This document shows positions 1 to 9,288 of a DNA stretch of 35,448 nucleotides, piece by piece; positions within the stretch are counted from its first letter, which is position 1, and each line of letters opens with the position of its first letter. Under the pieces are notes generated by a model. That model was given only the letters and a program-made list of their open reading frames with translations. It had not been told where the DNA came from and did not search any database. Made by a program: the position numbers and the translations under genes. Origin of the DNA: Bacillus sp. FJAT-47783 (GTDB taxonomy: Bacteria; Bacillota; Bacilli; Bacillales; Aeribacillaceae); NCBI RefSeq assembly GCF_022808615.1, contig NZ_JAKZKS010000028.1, positions 1-35,448 of the forward strand, read 5' to 3'.

Positions 1-43
1 GTTCCCATTCCTTTCGTAATTCTGAATTAGGACTCTTTGCCAT
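1..43 (-). CDS. 5' end of a possible IS66-type TnpA helper (partial)
   Basis: Only the first 14 codons (MAKSPNSELRKEWE) lie in the window; the gene runs off the left edge. The ATG at 43 is preceded by a good GAGGAGG site. The short polar start with a K/R-E-W motif recalls the small accessory protein of IS66-type elements, but 14 residues are too few to prove it. The neighbouring direct repeats (134-177) and gene fragment (171-317) fit the border of a mobile element. It could also be an unrelated small gene. Confidence 0.35.
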   Translation of the reverse strand, partial: MAKSPNSELRKEWE

Positions 44-133
44 AAAAAAACCTCCTCAAATTTTCGTTTGAAGAGATTATCCCACGTTTGTTAGTTTGTT
101 CATAGGTGGTTTCTATTTGACGATTACGTTGAG

Positions 134-177
134 TCTTATTTGTGAAAATCTGTTTACTCTTATTTGTTGAAAACTGT
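134..177. repeat. Two direct repeats near a possible element end
   Basis: TCTTATTTGTGAAAATCTG (from 134) is followed 24 bp later by TCTTATTTGTTGAAAACTG (from 158). Tandem sites of this kind are typical of transposase-binding ends. They lie between the partial helper-like gene and a truncated reading frame. No inverted partner is visible because the window begins here. Confidence 0.4.
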
Positions 178-317
178 TGATTCTATTTTATCGTTTACAG
201 CAGGTCATGCGTTATATACCAGACAACGTTGGAGAACAAAGCAAGCGAATTCTAGAGCTGGCCGGCTATGATCTCTCCTTTTATGTGTCGAAGAAAGCAG
301 AAAATCAACCAAAGTAA
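171..317 (+). pseudogene. C-terminal fragment of an unrecognised gene
   Basis: An open frame of 48 codons begins right after a TGA and ends at TAA 315-317. The part from about residue 9 (YRLQQVMRYIPDN) to the end (SKKAENQPK) has normal protein composition. It has no plausible start or ribosome site except an internal ATG at 207. It is best read as the tail of a gene whose front was removed at the junction near 170-190. I do not recognise the family. Confidence 0.4.
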
Positions 318-411
318 GCTAAAATTGGGGTGAACTCGATTATGATTGTCGAACAAGAAAGGAAAATCTAGAAAAACGGCGAGAGAGATGTGAATAGATG
401 GATTTTAAAAA

Positions 412-495
412 CGGCACCTTAGAAAATTGGACATCCATAATTCTTAGGTGCCGAATGTGGGTAGAAAAAACGCACCCTTTTGATTTCTAGGTGCG
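412..495. repeat. Two related hairpins in tandem
   Basis: The first hairpin pairs CGGCACCTTAGAA (from 412) with TTCTTAGGTGCCG (to 453), with one mismatch. The second pairs CGCACC (471-476) with GGTGCG (490-495). The flanks of the two are similar, so they look like a decayed duplication. They may act as transcription stops for reading from the left. Apart from these and the terminator at 536-577, I see nothing in 318-599. Confidence 0.5.
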
Positions 496-535
496 GAATG
501 GGGGCTTTAAAAAATTCAATTTTTCTTTTTCTCCC

Positions 536-577
536 AAAAAAGAGCCTAGGAGTCTATTAAACAGAAACTCTAGGCTT
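536..577 (-). terminator. Rho-independent terminator of the glucosaminidase gene
   Basis: AGCCTAGGAGT (543-553) pairs with ACTCTAGGCT (567-576) apart from one bulged base. On the minus strand the stem is followed by six T residues. It lies 23 bp past the stop codon of the minus-strand gene ending at 600. Confidence 0.75.
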
Positions 578-599
578 TTAAATACAGTTAAATGCATCG

Positions 600-3500
600 T
601 TATTTCAATTTGACAATATCAAATTCTAAAATTGGATTTTCTATCATTTCATATAATTGTTTTATTCTCGGAATTTGTTTCAAAGCCCATCCCATGTCAG
701 TGGCATATTGAGGATAAGAACCGTAGCTATTAGGATATGCATAGTTCCAGCGCATTTTGTACAACGTGTTTTGCCCGCGTTCAAAATATCCCCTTGATAT
801 AAATGCCGCTCCACCGATGATTGCTTTTTCTGGATTATCCCATCCTTCTTTGTAAGCTCGAATCGCACCTAATTTTAACGGATCAGTATCATATGCTCCA
901 ATACCATACATATTATAAACTTTTTTAATTTCTGTTAATTGTGATTGATTTTCTGTTGTCACAAGAACTGGATTACCGTTTTTATCTTTACCTACTTTAA
1001 CTCCAGCAGCTAAGGGTGATGTTCCTTGTCCTGTTTCTAGTAGAGCATGAGCTATTAAATAAATTTCATTAACCGAATGAATTTCTCCAGCCTCAATAAA
1101 GGCATGTCCTTTTTCATGTAATATACCTTTTCCACTTAAAATAGTATTTGCTTGTTCTACTGATATACCTGTGCTTTTGTTTAACACTAAATGTTGAAAA
1201 ACATCGTTTTTAGAAGGATCTAAATATGGAACAAAGTCTTCTTGTTTGGCATTTCTCCAAGTAACATATCCTATTTCGTACCATTTACTACTTCCATTGA
1301 CTGTGGTTCCAGTAACTTCACTTTTTACGTTGTACCCAACATTTCCACTTGAAAAAGAACCATATACATGACTGCTTAAACTAGGTTCTTCATAGACCTT
1401 AACTGAGCTTTTCGCTACGGCTACTTTTGTAACACTAGCAATCGAACTGTGAATATATAATATTTCACCTTCATATTCTATTTCATACCATGTATCATTT
1501 CCACTGACACTATCACCTTTGACAATATTCTTTATTATAAATGTAGTTCCGTTTGGATATGTTCCATAAATATAGTCATCCTGTAAGTAAGGCTTAGTTC
1601 TAAACCTTACGCCACTAGTGGTAGTTACACCACGATCAACAATGTCTACAAAACTACTATGAACAAATGCTTTTTCATTTCTATATAAATCTGTTTGTGG
1701 AGGTGGATTTAACTTTTTTTGAACTTCCACAAAATCTTGAAGTGTAATATTATAATACGAATATCTATAAATTGGTCCTATTTGAACTGCAGGTTTATAA
1801 ACATATCCTATCCTTCCGCTAAAATCAACTTGAAGCCAATTACCATAGTCAGCGATAATTGGATATTTTTTATTTTCCTTAATGATTCCAAATGATATTA
1901 GCTTTCCTGTTGAATTATCATATACTTCTACATCTTTTTTCGTTATAAATGTTTTATTAGAATCTGGAATTTTATTTATGTTTTCATTATTTATTTTAGG
2001 GTTTTGTAAAACTACTTGAGTTGCACCCTTCCAAACATACGCTACACTATTTCCATACTTAATTTGATGCCAATTGCCATAGTCTTTTAAACGAGGGTAG
2101 AATTGTTTATTAATTAAGCTTCCTACTGGTTTTAAAGTACCACCACTATTATCATAAACTGTAACATTTTCCTCTTTAACCTGAAAATATTTATCACTTG
2201 AAGTAAAATTTAATTGAACAGCAGGTTCATAAACATAACCTATTCGACCTGCATAATCAATTTTCACCCAATTTCCATGTATAGAAATAAGTGGATAGGT
2301 TAAACCTTTATTCATTTTACCAAATGAAACTAATGAACCCGATGAGTTATCATATATTGATAATTCTTGTTTAGTAGTGAATGTTCGAGTTGAATTTTTT
2401 AAGCCATTATTTAGATTTTTTATTTCTCCTGCTATTGATGGAATAGTAGCTTCTTTCCAAACATAACCATATCCATTCCCAAACTTAATTCGATGCCAAT
2501 TTCCCATAAAGGCATCTATAAGATAAGTTTGTCCTTTCAATAGCTCTCCAACTTTAACTAAGCTTCCTGTACTGTTGTCATACACAGATACATCGTTTTC
2601 TACTACTTTGAAATATTTATCACTAGTAGAAAAATTCAACTTTGTTGCTGGTGCATAAATATAACCTATTCGACCAGCAAAGTCTATTTTATACCAGCTT
2701 CCTATTTCATCGATTATAGGATATTCCACTCCTACATCAATGAAGCCAATAGGAACTAGTTTACCCGAGCTGTTATCATAAACTGAGAGTGTATTGAGGG
2801 CTTTTACAATTTTACCATTATTCCCCTCACCCTGATTTAAGTTTTTTAAATTACTTGAATCGGCTGGTTGTGTTGCATCTTTCCAGACATAACCATAACC
2901 ACTACCAAACTTTATCCTATGCCAATTTCCTAATTTCGCATCAATTGGATAAACTTGTCCATTTACTAATTTTCCAACTTTAACCAATCCCCCTGTGCTG
3001 TTATCATATACACTTAAGTTGTCAGTTGTTACTTTAAAATATTTATCAAATTGGACAGTAGTAGTCTGTACAGTTTGATTTGTTGATTCAACTTCAACAC
3101 CTTTTTCATTTCGAGGAGAAAGATGTGTTGTTTCTGTTTCTATTTGATTAGTATCTTCAGCAGTTTTACTACCCGGTTGATCAACCTCTTCAATAATCTC
3201 GCTATCCGGTTGATTAAGCTCTTCAGTAATCTCGCTATCCGGTTGATTAAGCTCTTCATTTTTTACATAATTCACGTTATTTTTTGGTATGTAAAAAAAA
3301 GAATAACCTATTTTTACTTTTAGATAATTATCACCTTCAGCAAAAACAGGTAACTCTTTCAAGGTCCATAATGTACCTTTTTGTTCATTTAACTTTTGAT
3401 CAGCATATAATGCTGATTCATTTTTTAGAGTTAAAGTCCCTATATTATTATCAATGGTTAAAGCAGAGATTTCTACTGTTTCTAAAATATCAAGATTTGA

Positions 3501-3758
3501 GGGGTCTTCTATATTAACTTCATCGTTTCCTATATTAATAGTTGTATTATTATCAATTCTTTTGACATAAAAATATGTATCTTTTTTAATCATTAAATCA
3601 AATTCTTCATTTTGTAGGTGAAAATCAGTAATTGAAGAGACTTTTTCAATAGTCCCGCTTATTTCTCCTGTATTAGCATAAAAAGGTTGGGGTATTACCA
3701 ATAAATACAAAAATGAAAAAGCAATTACACAAAAAATAGTTTTTATTTTTTGACCCAT
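600..3758 (-). CDS. Secreted multi-SH3 endo-beta-N-acetylglucosaminidase (autolysin, LytD-like)
   Basis: This 1052-residue secreted wall hydrolase should cleave the glycan strands of peptidoglycan. Residues 1-28 are a signal peptide ending at FYA. A region of unknown role follows to about 170, then a short linker with three ELNQPDSEI-like repeats. Six SH3-like repeats of about 70-75 residues (about 238-680) alternate between a type ending GYVWK and a type ending IGYxYxPA, each with the core VYDNSxG. Two ordinary SH3b domains (about 695-830) come next. The C-terminal glucosaminidase (GH73-type) domain holds HALLETGQG, with Glu908 the likely acid catalyst. The start has GGAGG upstream. The neighbouring wall-polymer cluster fits a LytD role; in B. 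subtilis lytD lies near mnaA and gtaB. The SH3 repeats probably bind the wall (inference). Confidence 0.9.
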   Translation of the reverse strand: MGQKIKTIFCVIAFSFLYLLVIPQPFYANTGEISGTIEKVSSITDFHLQNEEFDLMIKKDTYFYVKRIDNNTTINIGNDEVNIEDPSNLDILETVEISALTIDNNIGTLTLKNESALYADQKLNEQKGTLWTLKELPVFAEGDNYLKVKIGYSFFYIPKNNVNYVKNEELNQPDSEITEELNQPDSEIIEEVDQPGSKTAEDTNQIETETTHLSPRNEKGVEVESTNQTVQTTTVQFDKYFKVTTDNLSVYDNSTGGLVKVGKLVNGQVYPIDAKLGNWHRIKFGSGYGYVWKDATQPADSSNLKNLNQGEGNNGKIVKALNTLSVYDNSSGKLVPIGFIDVGVEYPIIDEIGSWYKIDFAGRIGYIYAPATKLNFSTSDKYFKVVENDVSVYDNSTGSLVKVGELLKGQTYLIDAFMGNWHRIKFGNGYGYVWKEATIPSIAGEIKNLNNGLKNSTRTFTTKQELSIYDNSSGSLVSFGKMNKGLTYPLISIHGNWVKIDYAGRIGYVYEPAVQLNFTSSDKYFQVKEENVTVYDNSGGTLKPVGSLINKQFYPRLKDYGNWHQIKYGNSVAYVWKGATQVVLQNPKINNENINKIPDSNKTFITKKDVEVYDNSTGKLISFGIIKENKKYPIIADYGNWLQVDFSGRIGYVYKPAVQIGPIYRYSYYNITLQDFVEVQKKLNPPPQTDLYRNEKAFVHSSFVDIVDRGVTTTSGVRFRTKPYLQDDYIYGTYPNGTTFIIKNIVKGDSVSGNDTWYEIEYEGEILYIHSSIASVTKVAVAKSSVKVYEEPSLSSHVYGSFSSGNVGYNVKSEVTGTTVNGSSKWYEIGYVTWRNAKQEDFVPYLDPSKNDVFQHLVLNKSTGISVEQANTILSGKGILHEKGHAFIEAGEIHSVNEIYLIAHALLETGQGTSPLAAGVKVGKDKNGNPVLVTTENQSQLTEIKKVYNMYGIGAYDTDPLKLGAIRAYKEGWDNPEKAIIGGAAFISRGYFERGQNTLYKMRWNYAYPNSYGSYPQYATDMGWALKQIPRIKQLYEMIENPILEFDIVKLK

Positions 3759-4027
3759 ATCCTATTTCGTCCTCCTAGATAAACCCTTTGCCATTATTTT
3801 TTAAAGACACTTTTAACAAGCTCGTATACAATTACATAATATTTTTCTAAGTTCGTCGAACAGTATTATTTTTTATTTGTACACCTCTTTCCCTATTTAT
3901 ATTTGATAATTCAAAAATCACACCTTTATTATAAAACAGTTTGTTTTCTTTTTTATAATTCTTCAATAGATTTTATAGAATTGTTTTCTACTACTATACA
4001 ACCAACAATATTTTCTTTACTAAACAT

Positions 4028-4180
4028 GGCTCATCACCAAAAATCAGGGTTGATAATTTCTATAAAGTATGTGCTGATCTCGAATTGTCCATTTTTTCAC
4101 AATTACGAATATGAAATAGATGTTTTCAATGGACAATAAGTTATGGATTATATGTCACCCCCAAGTTACAATGATGAACC
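4028..4180. mobile_element. MITE-like element, family A, copy 1
   Basis: This 153-bp non-coding element is strongly similar along its whole length to 14263-14414. It starts GGCTCATCACCAAAAATC and ends with the imperfect inverted match ATGATGAACC. The 8-bp flanks (CTAAACAT and ATATTTAT) are not a clear target duplication, so this copy is probably the older one. The rest of the gap 3759-4279 holds only AT-rich sequence and the terminator at 4225-4256. Confidence 0.75.
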
Positions 4181-4224
4181 ATATTTATGCTAACCTTTGC
4201 TTAAAGGTATATTTACAATATCTA

Positions 4225-4256
4225 CAAAAAGAACCTACCCAAAAATCTGGATAGGC
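4225..4256 (-). terminator. Terminator after the polymerase-like gene
   Basis: CCTACCC (4234-4240) pairs with GGATAGG (4249-4255) with one G-U pair. On the minus strand a run of five T follows. It lies 24 bp beyond the stop codon at 4280. Confidence 0.6.
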
Positions 4257-4279
4257 AAAATGTTGTTTAAGTAATATTG

Positions 4280-5683
4280 CTATTGTTCAAAAGCACTACT
4301 GTTTATATTCACAACAGAGACATAAACATAAGCAATCGAAACAACCAAGTAAATACTTACTGCGGGTGCTGTTAGCACATGTCCAGCTGTATATGCTATT
4401 CCTAACCCCAGCATTATTGCAGAACCAAACAAAACGAATTCACTATTTAATTTTTTCTTATAACCCCTGATAATTGATAATATAACTTTTAACGCAAAAT
4501 ATACAAACGGGGTTAGATATAAGACAAATCCTAAAATACCTAGAGAAAAAAATATATCATAAAAATCCATTTCAACTGTTTTTCCTTCGTCTTTATAATT
4601 ACCTTCGTACCCCATACCAAAAAGTTTTTGAGACAAAGGAGCTTCCGCATAAAACTCTTTGTGTTGAGCTAGAAAGTGTTCTCTTCCACTTAATAAAATA
4701 TTCTGAACAGCTTGATCTTTTTCACTTTCCCTTTGTTCTGTTGTATTAGATTCACCTGTGGAAGTATCATTACTCTCATGATTAATATCCTCCTGATCCA
4801 AACCTACCCACGACAAATGAATGTTAATATTATGTGCTACTGGAGTAAATGGGGTCAACAGTAAAAAAACAGCTAATATACCGGAGTTTATAATTAAATT
4901 TACATTATATTTTTTGGTAATCCTAGCGTTATCTCTATATCTAAATTTCTCTAAAAGAAAAGTAATTAATGAAATAACTAATACTATTAAGGCTGACGCA
5001 TACCCTACTTTAGTACCAACTACTAATTGAGAAAAAATTAACAAACAAACAGGTACCCAGTAATAAGTCTTTTTCCAAGAATCTGTATTCTGCACAGCGT
5101 AATATAATACTACAGCAAACGAGATTGCCATAATTGCACCAATTTCGTTTCCAGCAAAGAACCAGCCTTGATGTCCTAACTTGATGCTATCATAACTTTT
5201 AATTCCTGTGTTAGTAATTGATGCTAAAATCATGACTAGTGAAACAATTATCATAGAAACATAGATATTTTTTTGAATTTTATTTTTTATATCAATTCTC
5301 TCTTTCAATCTACTGATAGCTAGTAAATACCCAAACAACACAATAGGTACATATGATATTTTGGCTAGATTTCTTAGTTCAGAGAATAATGAAATAGGAT
5401 CTTTTATTATCAAATTGTTTATTAATCCTATAATTAATACAACACCAAAAAGGATTAAATATGTTAATATCTTTATTTTATCTTTGCAATTTGGAACCAA
5501 AAGAATATACATGAGAATAATCATCATTACAGCAAATCGTGTGATTATACCAAGCGTTAAATTAATATCCAACACAAGTATTGAAAAAGATGTGATTAAA
5601 TCAATCACTGGTTGCAATATAATAAAAAAGATAAGAAACACTTCAAACTTTGACAATATCGCGTTTAAACTCTTATTCACCAT
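4280..5683 (-). CDS. O-antigen polymerase/ligase-like membrane protein (Wzy/TuaE type)
   Basis: This 467-residue polytopic membrane protein has about ten hydrophobic segments. A large, mostly hydrophilic extracytoplasmic loop (about 285-370, rich in D/E/S/N) lies before the last segments. That layout, and its place after a WecG/TagA-type transferase, fit the O-antigen ligase/polymerase superfamily, to which B. subtilis TuaE belongs. It would join lipid-linked repeat units of the wall polymer. Such proteins diverge widely, so the function rests on topology and context. The ribosome site AGGAGG lies 4 nt before ATG 5683 and 7 nt before the next codon, GTG; either could be the start. No flippase gene is in the window. 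Confidence 0.75.
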   Translation of the reverse strand: MVNKSLNAILSKFEVFLIFFIILQPVIDLITSFSILVLDINLTLGIITRFAVMMIILMYILLVPNCKDKIKILTYLILFGVVLIIGLINNLIIKDPISLFSELRNLAKISYVPIVLFGYLLAISRLKERIDIKNKIQKNIYVSMIIVSLVMILASITNTGIKSYDSIKLGHQGWFFAGNEIGAIMAISFAVVLYYAVQNTDSWKKTYYWVPVCLLIFSQLVVGTKVGYASALIVLVISLITFLLEKFRYRDNARITKKYNVNLIINSGILAVFLLLTPFTPVAHNINIHLSWVGLDQEDINHESNDTSTGESNTTEQRESEKDQAVQNILLSGREHFLAQHKEFYAEAPLSQKLFGMGYEGNYKDEGKTVEMDFYDIFFSLGILGFVLYLTPFVYFALKVILSIIRGYKKKLNSEFVLFGSAIMLGLGIAYTAGHVLTAPAVSIYLVVSIAYVYVSVVNINSSAFEQ

Positions 5684-5742
5684 TCAACCTCCTGCAACAA
5701 TAATAAGGGCAATCGTTGGCACTTTCCACAAGAAAAGCCCAC

Positions 5743-5760
5743 TCCCAACAAATGTTGGGA
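5743..5760. repeat. Short perfect inverted repeat
   Basis: TCCCAACA and TGTTGGGA are separated by two bases, in the gap between the transferase gene and the polymerase-like gene. On the minus strand no T-run follows at once, so it is a weak terminator or attenuator at best. Confidence 0.4.
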
Positions 5761-5805
5761 TAAGGCATATTTATGAAGTTTTTCAACTATTAATATTTCA
5801 TCAAA

Positions 5806-6513
5806 TTATCTCTTTAAGGAGCGAATCAAAAATTTAGGCAGCAACAACTGCCTTTTCCATCTCCATGGCTCTTTCATTAATCGATATAACCATTCCAATC
5901 CAAAACGTTGGAAAGATTGTGGAGCTCGATTAATATTACCTGAAATAACATCATATGAACCTCCAACGCCTTGGAAAACAGTTGGATGGAGGAGATCCAT
6001 GTTATCAACAATCCAATACTCTTGCCTTGGACTTCCAAGCGCCACAAATAAAATATCTGGCTTTGCGTCATTAATTGTTTTACGAATCAAGTTTATATCT
6101 TTTTCATATCCATTTAGTACACCTGAAATGTTTAATCTAGGGAATTGGTCTAAAAGCTTCTCTTTCGCTGCTTCCGCTACACCAGGCTTCCCACCGTATA
6201 AAAAGATTTTTTTATTGTGTTTCGCAGCCAGTTCACAAAGGTTCAACATCATGTCTATACCTGTCACTCTTGACCTTATTTTTCCACCCTTTAGCTTTGA
6301 TGCTAATATAACACCTATGCCATCTGGTATTTGGTAGGTAGCTTTATTTAAAAGCTCTTGAAGTTCTTTATCTTCTTGAGCTTTCATTATTTTTTCTGGA
6401 TTTATAGCAACGATAAAAGCTTTTCTTTTTGCTTCAATGTCCTGAAGAATTAATTCACATAATTCTTCATAATTAAATGGTGACACGCTTACTCCTAAAA
6501 TTTTTTCCTTCAT
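5806..6513 (-). CDS. WecG/TagA/CpsF-family glycosyltransferase
   Basis: This cytoplasmic, membrane-associated GT26 transferase moves ManNAc (TagA) or ManNAcA (WecG) from its UDP form to a lipid-linked GlcNAc. Family features are AINPEKIMKAQED near the start, QIPDGIGVILASK, then KIFLYGGKPGVAEAAKEKL, and PDILFVALGSPRQEYW with GVGGSYDVISG. The open frame extends to GTG 6522, but the AGGTG site sits 6 nt before ATG 6513, so I choose that start (235 residues). It begins just after wecC with a gap under 20 nt, so the two are probably co-transcribed. Because wecC is next door, a ManNAcA donor (WecG-like) is the better guess, but sequence alone does not decide. Confidence 0.85.
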   Translation of the reverse strand: MKEKILGVSVSPFNYEELCELILQDIEAKRKAFIVAINPEKIMKAQEDKELQELLNKATYQIPDGIGVILASKLKGGKIRSRVTGIDMMLNLCELAAKHNKKIFLYGGKPGVAEAAKEKLLDQFPRLNISGVLNGYEKDINLIRKTINDAKPDILFVALGSPRQEYWIVDNMDLLHPTVFQGVGGSYDVISGNINRAPQSFQRFGLEWLYRLMKEPWRWKRQLLLPKFLIRSLKR

Positions 6514-6531
6514 CTGCATCACCTAAAATAA

Positions 6532-7806
6532 TTAAAAGTTTTTAGAATCGCCAAGAGTTAAAAACTTAAAACCAGCCTTTTCCCATTTTGAGCGATCTAA
6601 GCAGTTCTTAGTATCCAAAACAAATTTAGAACGAATTCCATCTATTTCTTCAGGTACTAGCTCTTTAAAATAATTGTGATCTGTTAACACTAAAAGTAAG
6701 TCAGCATTATTAACCGCCTCAGATAAGTCTTGAGTTTGGCGCTCTAATTGATTTTCTTTAATATGTGGATCAAAAGCCGTGTAATCGATTCCCAATTCTT
6801 CTAAACGGTGAATAACATCAATAGACGGACTTTCTCTCATATCATCAATATTTCCTTTAAAAGCAAGACCTAATACTGCTACGCGCCCGTTATTAATACC
6901 ATTTTTCTTAAAGATTCCTTGAACTTTATTAACTGTGTAAGAAGGCATTCCATCGTTAATCGTTCTTGCTAAATGGATCATTTTCGCAAGATCAGGCTGT
7001 AATTCAACAAGGAACCAAGGATCTACAGCTATGCAATGTCCTCCTACTCCAGGTCCAGGTAAATGAATGTTTACACGCGGATGATAGTTAGCTAACTTAA
7101 TGGCTTCCCATACGTTCACACCGATATTCTCGCTAATTTTTGCTAACTCGTTTGCAAACGCAATATTCACATCACGATACGTATTTTCTATAACCTTAAC
7201 CATTTCAGCAGTTGTTGCATCAGTAAGGTGAATAGTTCCTTTAACAAAAACCTCATAAAGTTCTTTCGTCAAATGGCTTGACTTATCATTTATACCACCG
7301 ACAATACGATCATTGTTAACCAACTCTTCAAATACTCTTCCCGGAATCACACGTTCTGGAGAATGAGAAACAAATAGCTCTTTACCAATTTCTAATCCTG
7401 TCTCTTTTAATATTGGCAACATGACATCTTCAACTGTTCTCGGAGGTACAGTTGATTCTAAAATCACTAGATTTCCTTCTTGTAAAAAAGGTACGATAGC
7501 TTTTGTAGCAGAACGGACATAGTCGATATTTATTGTCTTATCTTCCTTAATTGGAGATGGTACAGCAATAATATAGACATCAGCCACCTCTGGTTTTGTA
7601 GATACCGTAAAATTACCATCATCAATTGCTTTAGTGAGGCGCTCAAGCAAACCGTTTTCTTCTATATGAAGATGTTTGTTACGAATTAGATTTACAGCTT
7701 TCTCATTAATATCTACACCATGAACTTTCAATCCATGATTTGCAAACATTACAGCAGTAGGTAAACCAATATAGCCTAACCCCATAATACAAATCTTTTT
7801 ATCCAT
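6532..7806 (-). CDS. wecC: UDP-N-acetyl-D-mannosamine dehydrogenase
   Basis: It oxidises UDP-ManNAc to UDP-ManNAcA using two NAD+. The 424 residues match the UDP-glucose/GDP-mannose dehydrogenase family. The Rossmann motif GLGYIGLPTAVMFA lies at 9-22, the acceptor part has LVILESTVPPRT, the catalytic cysteine is Cys258 in GGHCIAVDPWF, and the C-terminal domain has GLAFKGNIDDMRESPS. The WecC type is preferred over UDP-glucose dehydrogenase because of GPGVGGHCIAVDPWFL and because mnaA lies directly upstream. A separate Ugd is present at 9289-10584. A GGAG ribosome site precedes ATG 7806. The terminator at 8020-8048 separates it from mnaA, so it probably has its own promoter in 7807-8018; a TATAAT is present there but no clear -35. 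Confidence 0.9.
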   Translation of the reverse strand: MDKKICIMGLGYIGLPTAVMFANHGLKVHGVDINEKAVNLIRNKHLHIEENGLLERLTKAIDDGNFTVSTKPEVADVYIIAVPSPIKEDKTINIDYVRSATKAIVPFLQEGNLVILESTVPPRTVEDVMLPILKETGLEIGKELFVSHSPERVIPGRVFEELVNNDRIVGGINDKSSHLTKELYEVFVKGTIHLTDATTAEMVKVIENTYRDVNIAFANELAKISENIGVNVWEAIKLANYHPRVNIHLPGPGVGGHCIAVDPWFLVELQPDLAKMIHLARTINDGMPSYTVNKVQGIFKKNGINNGRVAVLGLAFKGNIDDMRESPSIDVIHRLEELGIDYTAFDPHIKENQLERQTQDLSEAVNNADLLLVLTDHNYFKELVPEEIDGIRSKFVLDTKNCLDRSKWEKAGFKFLTLGDSKNF

Positions 7807-8019
7807 ATTGATAAAATCTCCTTTATGTCTATCTAAGAATTCTACACTTAACTGCTATTATATCGAAAAATTAAATTCGACAGTAGTCTTTCAGAATTAT
7901 TGTAAAAAATTTTAAAACTACCCAATCATTTATATGATAAATTTACCTTTAAGTCAATATTAACAATAAAAAGTTATTTAAGGCTTTATTCAATCGAATA
8001 ATCTATTTAATGAAAAGCT

Positions 8020-8048
8020 AAAAATCCGATGAAAAAACTCACCGGACT
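8020..8048 (-). terminator. Terminator after mnaA
   Basis: On the minus strand AGTCCGGTGA pairs with TCATCGGAT (one G-U), and the stem is followed by TTTTAGC. It lies 11 bp past the mnaA stop and implies that wecC is at least partly expressed separately. Confidence 0.65.
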
Positions 8049-8058
8049 TGAAGAGTTA

Positions 8059-9201
8059 TTAAATATTAAATTCCTTAGGTTTTTCACTTTCTAATCCAAA
8101 TTTATGAAGTATCGCTTTCACTATTCTCATTGAGGCATTACCGTCACCATACGGATTCGATGCTTGTGCCATATTGGTATACGTGTTTTCATCATCAATC
8201 AATTCTTTTGCCATACTATAAATGGTTTCTTCATTTGTACCAGCAAGCTTTAAAGTCCCAGCTTCAATTCCCTCTGGACGCTCAGTTGTATCCCTTAATA
8301 CAAGTACAGGTACTCCAAGAGATGGTGCTTCTTCCTGAACACCACCTGAATCAGTTAAAATAATGTGTGCTCTTGAAGCGAAATTATGGAAATCAAGAAC
8401 ACCTAAAGGCTCAATTAAATGAATTCTTTCGTCATTACCCAAAATTTCGTCTGCTACTTCACGTACAGCTGGGTTTAAATGGACTGGGTAAACAACTTGA
8501 ACATCTCGATATTCCTCTACTAAACGCTTAATTGCACGGAACATATTGCGCATTGGTTCACCCAGGTTCTCACGACGATGGGCAGTTAAAAGAATCATAC
8601 GATCTTTTCTAATTTTTTCTAATACTTCATGATTATAATCGTCTTTTACAGTAGTTTGTAAAGCATCAATTGCTGTGTTTCCTGTTATATAAATTGACTC
8701 TTTGCTTTTATTTTCACTCAATAAATTATTTAAAGCTTTTTTTGTTGGTGCAAAATGCATATCTGCTAGAACACCTGTAAATTGCCGGTTCATTTCTTCC
8801 GGGTATGGTGAATATTTATTCCACGTACGCAAACCAGCTTCAACATGTCCAATTGCAATATGATTATAATAAGCTGCAAGACTTGCTGCAAAGGTAGTTG
8901 TCGTATCTCCATGTACAAGTACAATATCCGGCTTTACCTTTTTCATTACATCGTCTAAGCCTTGAAGTGCTCTAGTTGTAATATCAACTAATGTTTGACG
9001 ATCTTTCATAATATTTAAATCATAATCAGGTTTAACCTCGAAAACTTCTAATACTTGATCAAGCATTTGTCTGTGTTGTGCAGTTACTGTAACAATCGAT
9101 TCAATTTTTTCTGGATATTTTTCTAACTCTTTTACAAGAGGAGCCATCTTAATTGCCTCTGGTCTTGTCCCGAAAATTGTCATAACTTTAATCTTTGCCA
9201 T
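8059..9201 (-). CDS. mnaA: UDP-N-acetylglucosamine 2-epimerase (non-hydrolysing)
   Basis: It interconverts UDP-GlcNAc and UDP-ManNAc in the cytoplasm, giving the donor for wall teichoic linkage units and the substrate for WecC. The 380 residues have the usual family length. Motifs in order are FGTRPEAIKMAPLV near the N-terminus, VHGDTTTTFAASLAAYY, IGHVEAGLRTWNKYSPYPEE, LLTAHRRENLGEPM, and LTDSGGVQEEAPSLGVPVLVLRDTTERPE. The ATG at 9201 follows an AGGGTGG site. It sits between ugd and wecC, as expected for a polymer with uronic amino sugars. In B. subtilis mnaA also lies close to gtaB and tagU. Confidence 0.95.
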   Translation of the reverse strand: MAKIKVMTIFGTRPEAIKMAPLVKELEKYPEKIESIVTVTAQHRQMLDQVLEVFEVKPDYDLNIMKDRQTLVDITTRALQGLDDVMKKVKPDIVLVHGDTTTTFAASLAAYYNHIAIGHVEAGLRTWNKYSPYPEEMNRQFTGVLADMHFAPTKKALNNLLSENKSKESIYITGNTAIDALQTTVKDDYNHEVLEKIRKDRMILLTAHRRENLGEPMRNMFRAIKRLVEEYRDVQVVYPVHLNPAVREVADEILGNDERIHLIEPLGVLDFHNFASRAHIILTDSGGVQEEAPSLGVPVLVLRDTTERPEGIEAGTLKLAGTNEETIYSMAKELIDDENTYTNMAQASNPYGDGNASMRIVKAILHKFGLESEKPKEFNI

Positions 9202-9288
9202 TTATAACCACCCTAGCATATTTATTAGACACTATTTTAAATTTTACAATATGTAGTTTTAAATAACCATAGTAAATAACTCTTACAA

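Noticed and set aside
5361-5837. 158-codon plus-strand frame opposite the polymerase-like gene
   Set aside because: It is antisense to a convincing membrane protein, lacks a ribosome site, and its hydrophobic pattern is the mirror of the real gene.
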